Shown in pieces: positions 40,164-51,097 of a stretch of 64,000 bases of DNA. Source of the stretch: Yamagishiella unicocca (lineage: Eukaryota; Chlorophyta; Chlorophyceae; Chlamydomonadales; Volvocaceae). The notes under the pieces are model-generated. The model ran no database searches. It saw nothing but the letters and a program-made list of their open reading frames with translations, and was not told the DNA's origin. Each line of letters opens with the position of its first letter. Position 1 is the stretch's first letter. The stretch lies in NCBI GenBank assembly GCA_003116995.1, contig BDSL01000025.1, positions 372,001 through 436,000 on the forward strand, given 5' to 3'. The translations under genes were made by a program, and so were the position numbers.

Positions 40164-42684
40164 CTACCGGAAGCGGCCGATGGAGGGTGACCCGTGGTGC
40201 TGCACGATGCGCCAGACGCCGCCTTGCTTCTCGAAGACGTTGGTGGCCAGAATCCTGCGGTTGAGGCCACCAAGGGGAGTCGTCAAGGGGCGGAGGTGGG
40301 GGGGGTCCCTAGTCCGGAAAGTCGTGCGGGATGGGGTGGGGCCGTTGCGTGTCGCCTCGCGGACTAGTGGTGATGGGCTGGTGGCGTAGCTTGCTGGATG
40401 GAAGCGGCGGCCGGTTGCGGCCTGCCGGCCAGGGAGTGGCGGATGGGGCTTGTGGTGCGGCATGCCGTACATCCAGCGCTGGGGAGCGGGTTATGTTCTC
40501 TCTCTCGGTAGCCCCCACGGGGGTGCAGGCGCATGTGGAGTGTGGGCTTGGCTTCTGCTACCAACCGTGGCATTTAAGCGGGCGGACACGGACATGTGCC
40601 TGCCCGGTGCGAAGAGCCGGCGGCGATGACGGTGGCAGGGCTGCGGTGGCTACGCAAATGCAACGCAGTAGGGCGGGGCGCGCCGCTCCCTGAACAACCC
40701 TCCAGCCAGCCAGTCAGCTAGTCGCGTCCACGGCACCGGAAACAAGCAGGAAAGCATCGGCACCACCATATGTGTATCCACTACCCAGGCAGCGGCATTC
40801 CTCTTTTCCAGTTTGAAACACCTTCCGTCGTCCGCGCCGCCGCACCCCGGATCCGACCAATGCGTTGCCGTACGACTCATCGTCGCCGGACCCATCCCCA
40901 GCAGCAGACGAGAACGTACCCCTGGCCACCGCCTCTCCCGCGCTGCCCGCCCCGCTGCCCGCCGCACCTGCCAGTGGAGTCGTCCGCGTCGATCACCTCC
41001 ACGCACGTGACGAAGCCCATCTCCCCCCGTGCAAACACGCGCACGTCCTCCAGCTTTACCTTGAAGGCGCCCGGCCGCACGTTTCGCATGATGGCCTTCC
41101 AGCTGTCCATGACCTGTCGGGGCGTGGGGAGGGGGTGTGCGTTAGTGGTAGTCTGTTCAACAGTCCGCTGTTGTAATTTCTTAAAACAGCCCGTAAGTCC
41201 GCGGGTGGGTGTCATCACATTCATGAAGGTAGTAGTATTTTACAGTAGGCTCACTGCAACAGCTCTACTTACAGTAGGCTCAGCCCAAAAGGCAGGAGCA
41301 CTGGGCGCGTCGCTGGATACTGAAGGAGACGCGAGACCCGGACGCAAGGTGGTGCAAGAGGTATTATCCTGGTGCGGATTACAGCCAGCTGACTGCGCGG
41401 GTATACCGGTAGGCACAGCGATGCACTGTGCCGGTCTCCGATCACACGTGCTGCTGCGCGGCGCTGCAGTGACCCCGCTCCCCTGCCCTCCCGCCGCAAC
41501 TGCTGGCCGATGGCCGACAGTACATCGGTGCGCTGGTCTGGGAGACAGGACAGTCGAGCCGGCCACACCGGGGCTCCTGACCTGGTGAGCGGCCCCGCCG
41601 CGGAACCTCACCTTCCCATGCTCGCAGCGGCAACACTGGACGACGCTCGACTGCCCACCATTCCACCGCCACAGCGCAACTCGCTGCAGAGCGCGCACCC
41701 CAGCAACAACCTCACGGAGGCCCGCCCGGGCGTAGCTGCGTCTCCGTCGGCCCCAGCCCCCACTTCCGTCTCTCCCCATGCCCGCCAGCTGGGCCCACTT
41801 CTGTCCTCCGTTTCCCATGTCGTGTAACCCAGTCTTCTCGCCACCTCCCCATGGCCGCAGCCAACGACGCACCTGCTCCCTCCCCGCGATGCAGCTGGCC
41901 CCTGGGTGCACCACCTGCACGTGCTCCCCCTCGCCAACGATCCTATCCATTTCCTGTTGTTGCCAGGTCGGACCAGGGGCAACCGGGGCGGCTCACATGG
42001 CCTGGTATGGTATGGTTCGGTGGCAGTGGTGCGGCCTGGCATGACATGGTCGGGTGGCATCGGTGTGGCCCGGCATGGCGGCACGGTGCGGCTCACATAG
42101 CAAGGCTTTCCATGGGGCAGGGTTCTTCGGGGCAGGAACTGACGTGAGACGCGCTGTGTGATTGGCGCGAGGTTGCGGTACTGGTGTCGCTGGACGTGGT
42201 GTTGGGTAGGGCCCAGGCCGCGTCTCTCGAGGATGCGCCGGTCGCCTGCCTCGATAAGCCACTAAGCCTCACCTCAACCTTTCCCGACGTGAATGCATCG
42301 TAGAACTTGCGGTTGGCGTCCTCTACGGCCAGTTTGCTCACCTGCTGCTTCTGCCTGTGGAGAGCAGGCAGCACGCATAACTCAAACACACCTGCCCAAG
42401 CCACCAATTTACCGCAATCCTCAGCGAGCGTGCTACACGCACTGGATTGAATCGCGTAGCGCCGCCGCGAGCTTATAATCCTCCTGTGCCAAAGCGCTGC
42501 GCAGTTCCAGCTCCATGTCTGCAATTGAAACATCGCTTTCTAAAGCCGTCCGACAGATCCAGCGAGTTCGCTGCCCGACGTTAATCCTCCGGCAAGAATT
42601 GAATGAGGCTTGCGCAGTGAAGGGCACTGCTGATCGGCGGCCAACGGCCGCTCCGGTCCGGCACGCACTGCGAACTGGGTACAT
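40164..42684 (-). CDS. plastid-targeted UVR-motif + NTF2-like (SnoaL-type) protein
   Basis: Exons in transcript order: 42684-42443, 42354-42273, 41953-41873, 41113-40968, 40254-40164; 213 aa. Residues 1-~48 are Arg/Ser/Ala-rich with almost no acids, like a chloroplast transit peptide. Residues ~57-81 form a UVR-type helix pair (MELELRSALAQEDYKLAALR-like, with the AQEDYKLAA core). From ~88 an NTF2-like cone fold begins: LAVEDANRKFYDAFTSGKVE, MDRIVGEGEHVQVVHPGASC, IAGREQ, VMDSWKAIMRNVRPGAFKVK, GFVTCVEVIDADDSTGR, and ILATNVFEKQGGVWRIVQHH GSPS. The NTF2-like part matches plant SnoaL_3-type proteins of unknown function, so it probably binds a small ligand or protein in the plastid. The catalytic role is unknown. 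Confidence 0.85.
41283..41345 (-). repeat. dispersed repeat E, diverged fragment in intron
   Basis: GGGCGCGTCGCTGGATACTG followed by AAGGAGACGCGAGACCCGG aligns with the inverted copy at 54095-54135, with several mismatches. Confidence 0.5.
41813..41845 (+). repeat. intronic dispersed repeat, family C
   Basis: TTTCCCATGTCGTGTAACCC then AGTCTTCTCGCC; on the gene strand it lies ~30 bp inside the intron starting at 41872. Confidence 0.75.
41998..42100 (+). repeat. degenerate tandem GGCATG/GGTATGG repeat in intron
   Basis: Imperfect ~40-bp units containing TGGTCGGGTGGCATCGGTGT and related text, in the UVR/NTF2-like gene. Confidence 0.6.
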
Positions 42685-42890
42685 TTGCGCTGGACACCTA
42701 GCTGTAGCCGATAAGCAGGTTTTGGTAATTGATTATCACAAGAGTAAAGACTGCCCAGGATCGCAGGAAGTGGACGTACGGTACTTGGTAATCAGAGGTA
42801 CGAAAAAGCTGCCGATGAGGTTCGCGGCCGCTGGTAGCTCACAGTAAATGAATTGCGTTGGGTTTCAATGCAAAGCACTGGGACACAAGC

Positions 42891-42895
42891 TTACA
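42891..42895 (-). terminator. TGTAA polyadenylation signal (eIF2A)
   Basis: TTACA on the plus strand, 68 nt beyond the eIF2A stop codon. The 278 bp 42685-42962 therefore hold the eIF2A 3' end and the promoter of the downstream UVR/NTF2-like gene. Confidence 0.6.
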
Positions 42896-42962
42896 AAGAC
42901 AGCCGTACGTTTACGGTTTGTGTTCACCGAGGCCGGAGAAATGAGACCGATGACCTCAAAGG

Positions 42963-45900
42963 CTATGCCCCCAAACTAGCAAGCTCGTCAAGGAGTGCCT
43001 GCTCGCCCGTCAGTTTCTCGTGTTGCTCGGGTGTGAGCGCCTTGTCGCCTGGTGCCGGCAGGAGGGGGAGGGGGGCACAGGCGTCGAAAGGCTTGGAATG
43101 CGTGCGGGGTGGTCTCTGACCTCCACGGAATATGATTACTGAATGGCGGAAGTGCAGTCATCACGTATAAACAGCATTCTGTCCCGTAACGACACAACGT
43201 GGCTAAGAAATCCCACGCCAACGGCACTTCATCTCAACAAACGGACGCATAACCCTATTCAAATCCCCCAAACCGATAACCTTTTGTGTCCATCCGATCC
43301 GCATCCAAGGCCAGTGCACCAGCCAGGACCCAAGCCTGGAGCTACGCGAACCGCATGACCGCGCGCAAGCGCGGCCCAACCCACCTTGCGCCGCCTTCTT
43401 GTCCTTGAGCTCCTGGATCTGCCGCTGCTTCTTCTGCAGGGCGCGGATGCGCTTCTGCCTGGCCTCCTCATCGTTGGCGGCGGAGGCAGCGGCAGCTGGC
43501 AGGGAGTCCTGGCAAGGCAGCCAGGCGGAACGTCGGGGCTGCGTCAGACGCCGGTAGCAGCGGTCCCAGTTGGGCTGCTCAGCAGGGCAGGGAGCTCAGA
43601 CGCGGCCATCTGGACGAGGTAGCGGACATGCTATCCGGGGGACAACACGGTACCCCGCGTGACAACCCCAATCGAGGGGGGACCCTTCCCGTCTACAGTA
43701 CGTACGAGCCGGCTGTACGCGCGTCCTGCGAAGCCCCGTTGCGCGGTGTAAGCCCTAGTGCACCCTGGGCCCCAAGCTCCGTGTGCAGTGTGCCGCGCCG
43801 CCAAAAGCAACGCAACTACTCGGCTTGCCCTAGCCAATGCCGGAGCCGCTCCGCCCCCTGCCGCCCGGACTATGGCAGCCCGCCCTTGCCCTGCTCCCAA
43901 CATCAATCCCACAGTTGGAGAAGAACGGAAAACTGCGAGATCCGGTTCCAAACAGAGTCATCAGATCAGTGGGGCGAACGAGTACGTACTAGGACGGAGT
44001 ATACACGCGTTGACCCGAAAGTGCCCCCACCGATCTGACGGAACGGGAACCTGACCTCAATCGGCCCCCCCCCCGCCTCCCCCCCCGCGGAACCTCACCT
44101 GCAGGGAGGTGGACGCCACCGCCTCCGCCGCCTGCGCCACCGCCTCGTCGCCCTCGTCGCCCTCTGGGTCCTCGCTGCCCCCCGGCCCCTTCTTCTTGGT
44201 GCGCCTCCGGGCATTCTTGCTGGCCGCCTTGCTGCCGCTGACCGCCGCGAACTCAGCACCTGGCGGGGTCACCCGGAGGAGGTGTGCGGGAGGCGTGCGG
44301 GAGGTGCGTGTGCTGCCATTGGATCACCGCCGAGTCGCGCGTGTCGGGTGAGCCCAGCAGCGGGTGAGCCCAGCAGCGTGTGGCAGCCACACCGACTGTA
44401 CTACCATGCGTAGGCGGCAGCAAGGGCCGCACTACCTCACCACCTCCCTGCCCTGGTGCGGGGGCTTTAAGGTGCAGGGATACCAGGTGCGGCTTCAGAG
44501 GCGGTGCTGGGCGCCTCACAAGCCCTACTCCCACCTGCCTGACCCACCGACCCACCGACCCGCAGGCCCGCTTGCTGCTGCTCACCTGGCGGCAGCTTCG
44601 TCCGGCCACCCCCCGCCTTGATCTTGCCGGGCTTGTCATCGACGCCAATGGCCAGGCTGAAATTGGGGTTGGGCGCCACAGAGGTCACGCCGGCCGCCCT
44701 GCGAGGGAACGAAGGTGGTGGGGTGGGGATGGAGTGGTAGTTGGTGGGGGCAATGAGCGACCGGCGTGAGGGGGTGGCGTGTATTGGCAGGCGGGCACCG
44801 ACCGCATAGCCTTCGCCCATGACCTCTCCCCCGGTACCCCCACCCCCACCCCCCGACTCCCCTGACCCCGCCGGCAGCATCCGCACCCAACAACCCATGC
44901 CAGAGGAGCCGTCGTACGCCGTACGGTCGCTCGTCCCGCAGCCGCACCTCCACCTTCCCCCCTTACCGTAGATGCGGCGGCACGTACGACGGCTTGGTCG
45001 GCGCGTCCGTGGTGGCCTCGCCCTTCGCCACCGCTGTGAGCCGCTCTGGGGACTGCGGGCGGTCCTCGTAGGAGCCCCGTGGGGCGGGGCGCCACTTGGC
45101 GTCTAGGAGGGTCGCGAAGGGCATGTGCACCTTCTGCTCGCCTGGAGCGAGGACGGGCCAGGGGGGCGGGGGTTCAGGGGGGCGGGGTTTCAGGGGGCCG
45201 GGGTTTCAGGGGGCTGGGGTTTCAGGGGGCTGGGGGTTCAGGGGGGCGGCGGGTCGGAGGGGACAGCCCCCAGAACTCACACAGGAGCCCCGCGGGCGGA
45301 GGCGGAGGCGGGGGGTGGCATAAAACCGTTTACGCGACAGGGACAGGATAGTTGGCGCACGGTCGTCGGACAGCGATTTTGTGGGCGCATGCTGGAGCAC
45401 TGGGGGGGGGAGGTAGAGAAGGAACCCGAGTGGGTCGCGAGGATTGGGTCTATGGCAGTCGATGGCGAAGCCGCCATCACCCTCGCCCCCACCCACCCTC
45501 ACCTCTTCAGACCACCCTCCACCCCTCCACCCTCCACCCTCCACCCTCCACCCGCCCAAAACGTCTGTTTTAAACGGTTTTTTCGGGCATCCACGGGTCT
45601 TCCTCGAACCACCCACCGTAGTAGGTGAAGACCTTTACGTTATTGTCCACCCGCAGGCGGGGCGCAGTGGTGGCGGTCAGCAGCAGCCGCCCGTCAGGGG
45701 ACCACTCGGCCGCCACTGCCGGGGAGCGTACGGCGCCCATCTGCTTGACGGCGCCGCTGGTCTTCTTGTCGTAAAACACGATGTCGCCTGGCGGGTAGTG
45801 AGGGCGGGTTGGCGGGAGCGGGAGGTGAGGGCGGGAGGTGAGGGCGGGAAGTGCGGGCGGAAGGTGAGGGCGGGTGGCGAGACCGGAAGGGATAACCCTG

Positions 45901-48900
45901 ATCGAGGCAGCGGAGCCGCATGCTGCGTCATCGCGGCAGTCGTGCGGGCGTAAGCACACGACGGCTGCAGGGAGGGCACTCGCGGAGATACCCCCGGGGT
46001 GTGTGGAGGGGATATGGGTGGGCGGCGGCGAGGGAGCCATCCTAGAAACCATCGCCGCCGCTCACTTTAGGCCCCCCGCTCTTTGGAGACGCCCGCCGCC
46101 CCGAAGGACCCACTCGGAAGGGGTTCGAGGAAGACCCGTGGATGCCCGACAAAACTCGGGAGGGGGGGGGCCAACACGGGTGCCGCCGCACCACTACACG
46201 CAGCGGGCATCATAACCGCCACCCGCTGCCGCAGCAAAGTGCGCGGCTGCAGTCTGAGCTGACCCTCCCCTCCCTCCCTTTTTTTCTCGCATCCACGGGT
46301 CTTCCTCGAAACCCTCCCCCCTCCCCCGTTTCCTGTGTCGCGTAGTCGTGTAAGAGGGTCTTCTCGCCACTCCTTCCTTCGCTCACCTCGTGTACACGGG
46401 CCTTTACGTTACCCCACCCCGCTCAACGTTTTCCACGCTTTCGTTACCCCACCCCGCTTTCGTTACCCCACCCCGCTTTCGTTACCCCACCCCGCTCAAC
46501 GTTTTCCATGCTTTCGTTACCCCACCCCGCTTTCGTTACCCCACCCCGCTCAACGTTTTCCACGCTTTCGTTACCCCACCCCGCTTTCGTTACCCCACCC
46601 CGCTCACCGGGCAGGTTGCCGAACCCAGCGATCACGAAGAACCTCCCGAACGGGTTCCATCGCGCCATGTTGAACGGCCCCGAGCCCAGGTCGAAGACGG
46701 GCTTGCAGGCGGCGTTGAACAGAGTCACCTTGGCCGGCATGAACCCTGGAGGAGGGAAGGGACATACAGGAGAAACCCGGTGGATCGACACAGGAAGGAC
46801 CCGGTGGATCGACACAGGAGGAAACGAATCACGGGAGGAGATGGCGGGGTGCGGGTGCCGCTCAGGAGCAGCGGCCGGGTGGCAGCCGGGTGCAAACCAG
46901 GGGGCAGGGTTCAGGGGGCTGCCAGTGGGTCCTACTCCGACAAACACAGCGGCTCTGTGCTGCCGCTGCGCGCGGCCAGGAGCTGTACGACATGTCGTAC
47001 AGGCGGCCGGCCGGCCCTGTGTGCGCACCGCATCGCGTCTCCCGCCAGTTCGGGGGCTCAGATGTGTGTGCTGGGTGATGATGAAAACGATTTCCATGTA
47101 TGGGACCCCGGGGGGCCCACCCGGCAGCGTGAGGTTGTTGTTGTGGGGCGGGACAGCTCTGGGAGCGGGACAGCGGGCGGCACGAGGGGGCTGCTGGAGC
47201 CGGGGATGGTGTCCGGGGCCTGCCAGCTGCTCTTGTGCACACCGCCCTGATACGCCGCCGCCACCGCCCCTTCCAAGCTGTTGCAACCCAACACCGACGA
47301 AGCTGTTGCAACCCAACACCGACGGATACCCGGGCGCCGCCCCACAACCCGACAGCCGCTCCGCCGCTACCCCCGCTCTGCCCCTTGCCCCCCGACCCAC
47401 CAATACCCGCCCCCACCACCAATACCAACCCGTCCGCTGCACCGCCACCCAGGCCATACCCCCCGCCCACCAAGACCCCACTGCCCACCGCGGGGCACGT
47501 TTCAGTGCTGACCCACGGGTCTCCTCTTATACCCCCCCCCTGCCGCCCCCGACCCCACCCCACCCCACCCCACCCCGCCCCCACCCCACCTCTTACTCGA
47601 AACCCCCACCCCACCCCGACCCAACCCACCCGCGACGGCGATGAAGAAGTCCCCGGTGGGTGACCACTGCACGTCGTGCACTGGTCCGTCCTTGGGCAGC
47701 GGCACAGTGACCGCCTCGTCCGCCCGGGCGGGGTCGGCGGGCAGGAAGTGCAGCTTCTGCTCGCCGTAGTACGACTGGTTCGTGGCATCGTAGTCGGCGT
47801 ACGACATAACCAGGCAGGCGGTGCCGGTGGAGTTCCACATCAGCTGGGCGCCTGCGGTGTGTGTGTGTGTGTGTGGGGGGGGGGTATATAAAGAAAATCC
47901 GCGAATCCACATGACGATGGGGGGGAGAGAAGCAAGGGCACAGGTGTGGGTGTGTCGCGGGATGGGAGGGCACGTGTATGCTTAAGAGGAGGGGTGGCGA
48001 AGGAGCCCCCCTCCTCTCGGGCTGGTGACGTAGGGAGGCCAAGAGAAAACTACTAGGGGGCGACGGGTTGTGGACACGGGTTTGAGTTGTGTTGGGGGGA
48101 GGCAGTCTGGGCGGAGATCTCCATGAGCAGCAGCGCCATCCCCCGCTGGCCATCTCTGAGCAGCTAGCTGCGACCCCACCCGACCCCCCCCCCTCCCCGC
48201 CCCGCCCCCCCCCTACCCTGCGTGCGGAAGAAGCTCTTCTTCACAGTCGCCCTGGGTTCGGCTCCCTCCAGGCTGTAGATGCCCGCACCCGCCGGGGTGC
48301 CCTTGAGCTCCGGCAGGAAGGCCGCCATGGCGGGCAGCGAGGAGGCGGCACCGGGGGCGGGGGGGGCGGGGCTGAGAGCCAGGCCGCCGATGCCCTTGAT
48401 CGTCACCTTGCGGTAGGCTGTACCAGCGGGAGCGGTGGGGGGCAGGCGGGTATAAGCAAATAAGGGGTGGAGGGGTGGGGGCTTGGAAGGGTTCTCGCTG
48501 CTGCCGCTGTTCCAGGTAGGAGAGCGGTGAAGGCAGGAGCCGAATAGCCTGCAGCACCACCTTCCGGGAAGGGGTACCGGTCCTGGCTGCTGCCGCGTAG
48601 TACGATGTGGGGAGCAGCATACACGTATGCAACACACCCACCCACCGGCCTGGGTCCACCCACCCACCCACCGGGCCTATTCACCTATTCGCCAGCCCTC
48701 CGGCACGCACCATGAAACGCGTGTCTGAACCGTTCCCCACCTAGTCCTTCTTTGTCGCCTCCTCCAGTGTTCGCGCACGGCTGTCCTCGCTGTCCCACCC
48801 ACCCAGCCATGCGTGCATGCAGCTGCATGCAGCCCCCGGTCTCGGACCCCTTTTCTGGTCGATTTCGCATACCCCATAAGTGCCGATCAACGGGATCCCA

Positions 48901-51097
48901 GCCACCCACCGCTGAAACCGTCGCCCCGGCTGTAAACGTGTACGGTGTTTGTCACCATGTGTACGAACGCCTCGTCGTCGTGGGTCCAGTGCAGTACAGG
49001 CCACGTGTCCTTGGACACCTGCTTCTGGGACAGCGAGAACACGCAGCTGTCGCTGGCCAGGTCCCACACCTGCGGGGCGGGGGGGGCGCGGCAGCGAGGA
49101 GCACGTGGTCAAGGTACGGTTAAAGCTCCCGGGAGGGGAGGGGAAGGGGAAGTGGGAGAGGGTCCCCCCTGGACCCATGTCGGCGCCATCCTCGTCCCCG
49201 CGGTCGTGCTGGCGGCGGCGTACGGCAACGCGCGACGCACGTGACCACGTGCAGTTGTCGTACAACGCACCGGCAACGCCCCTTGAGAGCCCACGTGCGG
49301 GCAGGTGCAGCGACGCGGCCTCCGCAACGACCCGCCGCTCCGACCTCGTCGGCGCCGCCACTGCCGCCAGACCCCACGCCCCAATGAGCCCTCCCCCCCC
49401 TCCTACCCTTTTTAACTTGTAACCCCCCTCCTACCCTCCGTTTCCTGTGTCATGTAACTGGGTCTTCTCCCCCCCCCGTCCCACTGCGCCAGCATGCGCC
49501 CACATCCTCGCTGTCCGCCGACCATGCGCCCACTATCCTGTCGTTTTCATGTCACCGGTTTTCACGCCCCCCACACCCCGCGTGCGCGGAGGCGCCTAGG
49601 GCCGAGCCGGCGCCGGTATGCATTCCTCAGGGCAGCTCGCTGCAACAACAACTGCGATAGCAGCGAGCATGGTGGTGCCTAAACCGAGCCATGGGAGTGC
49701 ACGGGAGTACGACAGCGAAGAAAGCGAACCCCGGGGGTTCGAGGAAGCGAACCCGGGGGGGGGGAGCGGCTCCATTAGTGTGCCCCACCGGGGGCGCAGG
49801 GGGCGAACCTGTGTGCGCAATGCAGGTAAGGCGCCCGACCCCCAAAGCAGCTCCCAGCAGCCGAGTCGATCACCTAGCAGCCAGCACCCGCCGGGCGGCG
49901 GCTGGTGGGTAGCACCCACCATCAGTACGCCATGCCAGGACACTAAAACCCGGTCGTGCTGTCGTACCCGCCCCCAGCACGAGCCTACGGCCCGGGCCCG
50001 GCGCCGTTGCGTCCCGCAGTAGCTGCCGCGCTTGCTTCCCCCCTTCCCGCACCCCCCGCTTCTCGTAATCGGTTCTTTTCTGTAAACCCCTTTCTCGCCA
50101 ACCCCCTCCGAGTTGGTCTCATACCCCCTCCGAGGTGGTCTCATACCCCCTCCAAGGTGGTCTCATACCCCCTCCGAGGTGGTCTCATACCCCCTCCGAG
50201 GTGGTCTCATACCCCCTCCGAGGGTGGTCTCATACCCCCTCCGAGGTGGTCTCATACCCCCTCCAAGGTGGTCTCATACCCCCTCCGGCCTCGAAGGCAG
50301 TACCTTGAGGTTCTTCGACGGGCTGCCATCCGCGCCTTTGCTGAGCCGCTGGCAGGTGACGAGGAAGGCCCCCGTGCTGGAGAGCGACGTCAGCACCACG
50401 GCGTCCTCTTTGAACTCCCCGACCTGACGAGTGCGAAGCGGCGCAGGTAGGGAGGCGCGCTTAGTTAAGAGCTACAGGGAGGGAGGTGGCGCCGACGAAA
50501 GCGGAGCGTGTGGGGCAACGGGGCAGATGGGCAGATGGAACCGACGTGAACATGGGCAATCGTGCGTTCGGCGGAAGGGGTGCTGGGGGGTGGCGAGGAA
50601 ACCCGTGTACACGAGGAAATCGGAGGTGCTGGGGGCGGGAGGGGAGGAAAGTAGGGGTAGTGCACCCGTCCTAACGACGACCGCCGGTTGCAGGTTGGGC
50701 GTAGCGAGCGCTTGCGTGGCGTCGTGATCGCGCCGCACCGGCTGTGCCGTGTCCAAGTCCACCAGCTTCACCGCGCCTTGCGCGCTGGCTATGAGCTTGC
50801 CGCCGTCGGTTGTGCACATGATTGGGCATCCCGACCCAAATACCCTGCGTCAAAGGCGAAGTTGCAATTAATCGCGCTGAATGAAGCCAACAGGTTGCGC
50901 TAATGCGACATCATTAGGGCAGGCATTGCAGATGCGACGCACCCTTTGGCTTCCTGCTCGCCGATCGTAACGAGCTGAATACCATCCGGCGTGCGACCTG
51001 TAAACGAGAGGTACCGTAAGTAAACCCATGGTGCATGGAGGTCACCGTCCAGAGCCGTGTGTTCGACAGCCGCCTCACCTAGCAATTGGCAGCTCAT
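42963..51097 (-). CDS. EIF2A: translation initiation factor eIF2A (WD-repeat)
   Basis: Monomeric, GTP-independent initiator-tRNA delivery factor (not eIF2alpha), acting in non-canonical and stress translation. Exons: 51097-51079, 50997-50943, 50844-50676, 50423-50304, 49069-48910, 48417-48217, 47851-47630, 46745-46608, 45787-45617, 45141-44967, 44698-44586, 44259-44099, 43508-43385, 43048-42963; 637 aa. Beta-propeller blocks: RTPDGIQLVTIGEQEAKG, VWDLASDSCVFSLSQKQVSK, LMWNSTGTACLVMSYADYDA, YYGEQKLHFLPAD, VHDVQWSPTGDFFIAVAG, FMPAKVTLFNAACKPVFDLG, WNPFGRFFVIAGFGNLPG, AEWSPDGRLLLTATTAPRLR. C-terminal part: PTKPSYVPPHLR, Lys/Arg-rich KNARRRTKKKGP, and a coiled coil (EEARQKRIRALQKKQRQIQE). The end of exon 50844-50676 is ambiguous among three in-frame GT sites (50682/50679/50676). 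The 19-nt first exon is inferred from phase. Confidence 0.93.
45168..45245 (+). repeat. tandem ~16-mer G-rich repeat in eIF2A intron
   Basis: Units like TTTCAGGGGGCTGGGG are repeated about five times. Confidence 0.8.
45321..45402 (-). repeat. dispersed repeat family B in eIF2A intron
   Basis: TAAAACCGTTTACGCGACAG through GGTCGTCGGACAGCGATTTT to GTGGGCGCATGCTGGAGCAC; near-identical to the intergenic copy 33090-33172. Confidence 0.9.
45556..45616 (+). repeat. family A copy, abutting an eIF2A 5' splice site
   Basis: The exon ends at 45617. On the gene strand the intron begins GTGGGTGGTTCGAGGAAGAC, CCGTGGATGCCCG..., i.e. the repeat starts within 5 nt of the donor. Confidence 0.9.
46121..46155 (-). 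repeat. family A 3'-half fragment in eIF2A intron
   Basis: GGGTTCGAGGAAGACCCGTG then GATGCCCGACAAAAC, in intron 46607-45788. Confidence 0.8.
46284..46311 (+). repeat. family A 3'-half fragment, opposite orientation
   Basis: CTCGCATCCACGGGTCTTCC then TCGAAACC, 130 bp from the inverted fragment 46121-46155 in the same intron. Confidence 0.75.
46330..46372 (+). repeat. intronic dispersed repeat, family C
   Basis: TTTCCTGTGTCGCGTAGTCG then TGTAAGAGGGTCTTCTCGCC. Confidence 0.7.
46408..46606 (+). repeat. tandem minisatellite in eIF2A intron
   Basis: Units of TTTCGTTACCCCACCCCGC alternate with CTCAACGTTTTCCACGCTTT. On the gene strand the array begins exactly at the 5' splice site (46607). Confidence 0.92.
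47278..47329 (+). repeat. 25-bp tandem duplication in eIF2A intron
   Basis: GCTGTTGCAACCCAACACCG plus ACGAA/ACGGA, twice. Confidence 0.85.
47884..47910 (-). repeat. intronic dispersed repeat, family D
   Basis: On the gene strand: GTGGATTCGCGGATTTTCTT then TATATACCCCCCCC, followed by a (CA)n run and the acceptor at 47852. Confidence 0.75.
49439..49470 (+). repeat. intronic dispersed repeat, family C
   Basis: CGTTTCCTGTGTCATGTAAC then TGGGTCTTCTCC, immediately followed by a family B copy. Confidence 0.75.
49480..49563 (+). repeat. dispersed repeat family B in eIF2A intron
   Basis: CGCCAGCATGCGCCCACATC through GACCATGCGCCCACTATCCT to TCATGTCACCGGTTTT; inverted relative to 45321-45402. Confidence 0.85.
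50102..50287 (+). repeat. tandem 22-mer, ~8 copies, at start of eIF2A intron
   Basis: The unit is CATACCCCCTCCGAGGTGGT plus CT, with few variants. It begins 16 nt inside the intron that starts at 50303 (gene strand). Confidence 0.95.
50589..50630 (-). repeat. family A-like fragment in eIF2A intron
   Basis: GGTGGCGAGGAAACCCGTGT then ACACGAGGAAATCGG. Confidence 0.55.

Noticed and set aside
41268..41950. Extension of the - strand frame past the 41873 donor
   Set aside because: The frame continues into intron sequence with a family C repeat, and homology to the NTF2-like domain stops exactly at GREQ.
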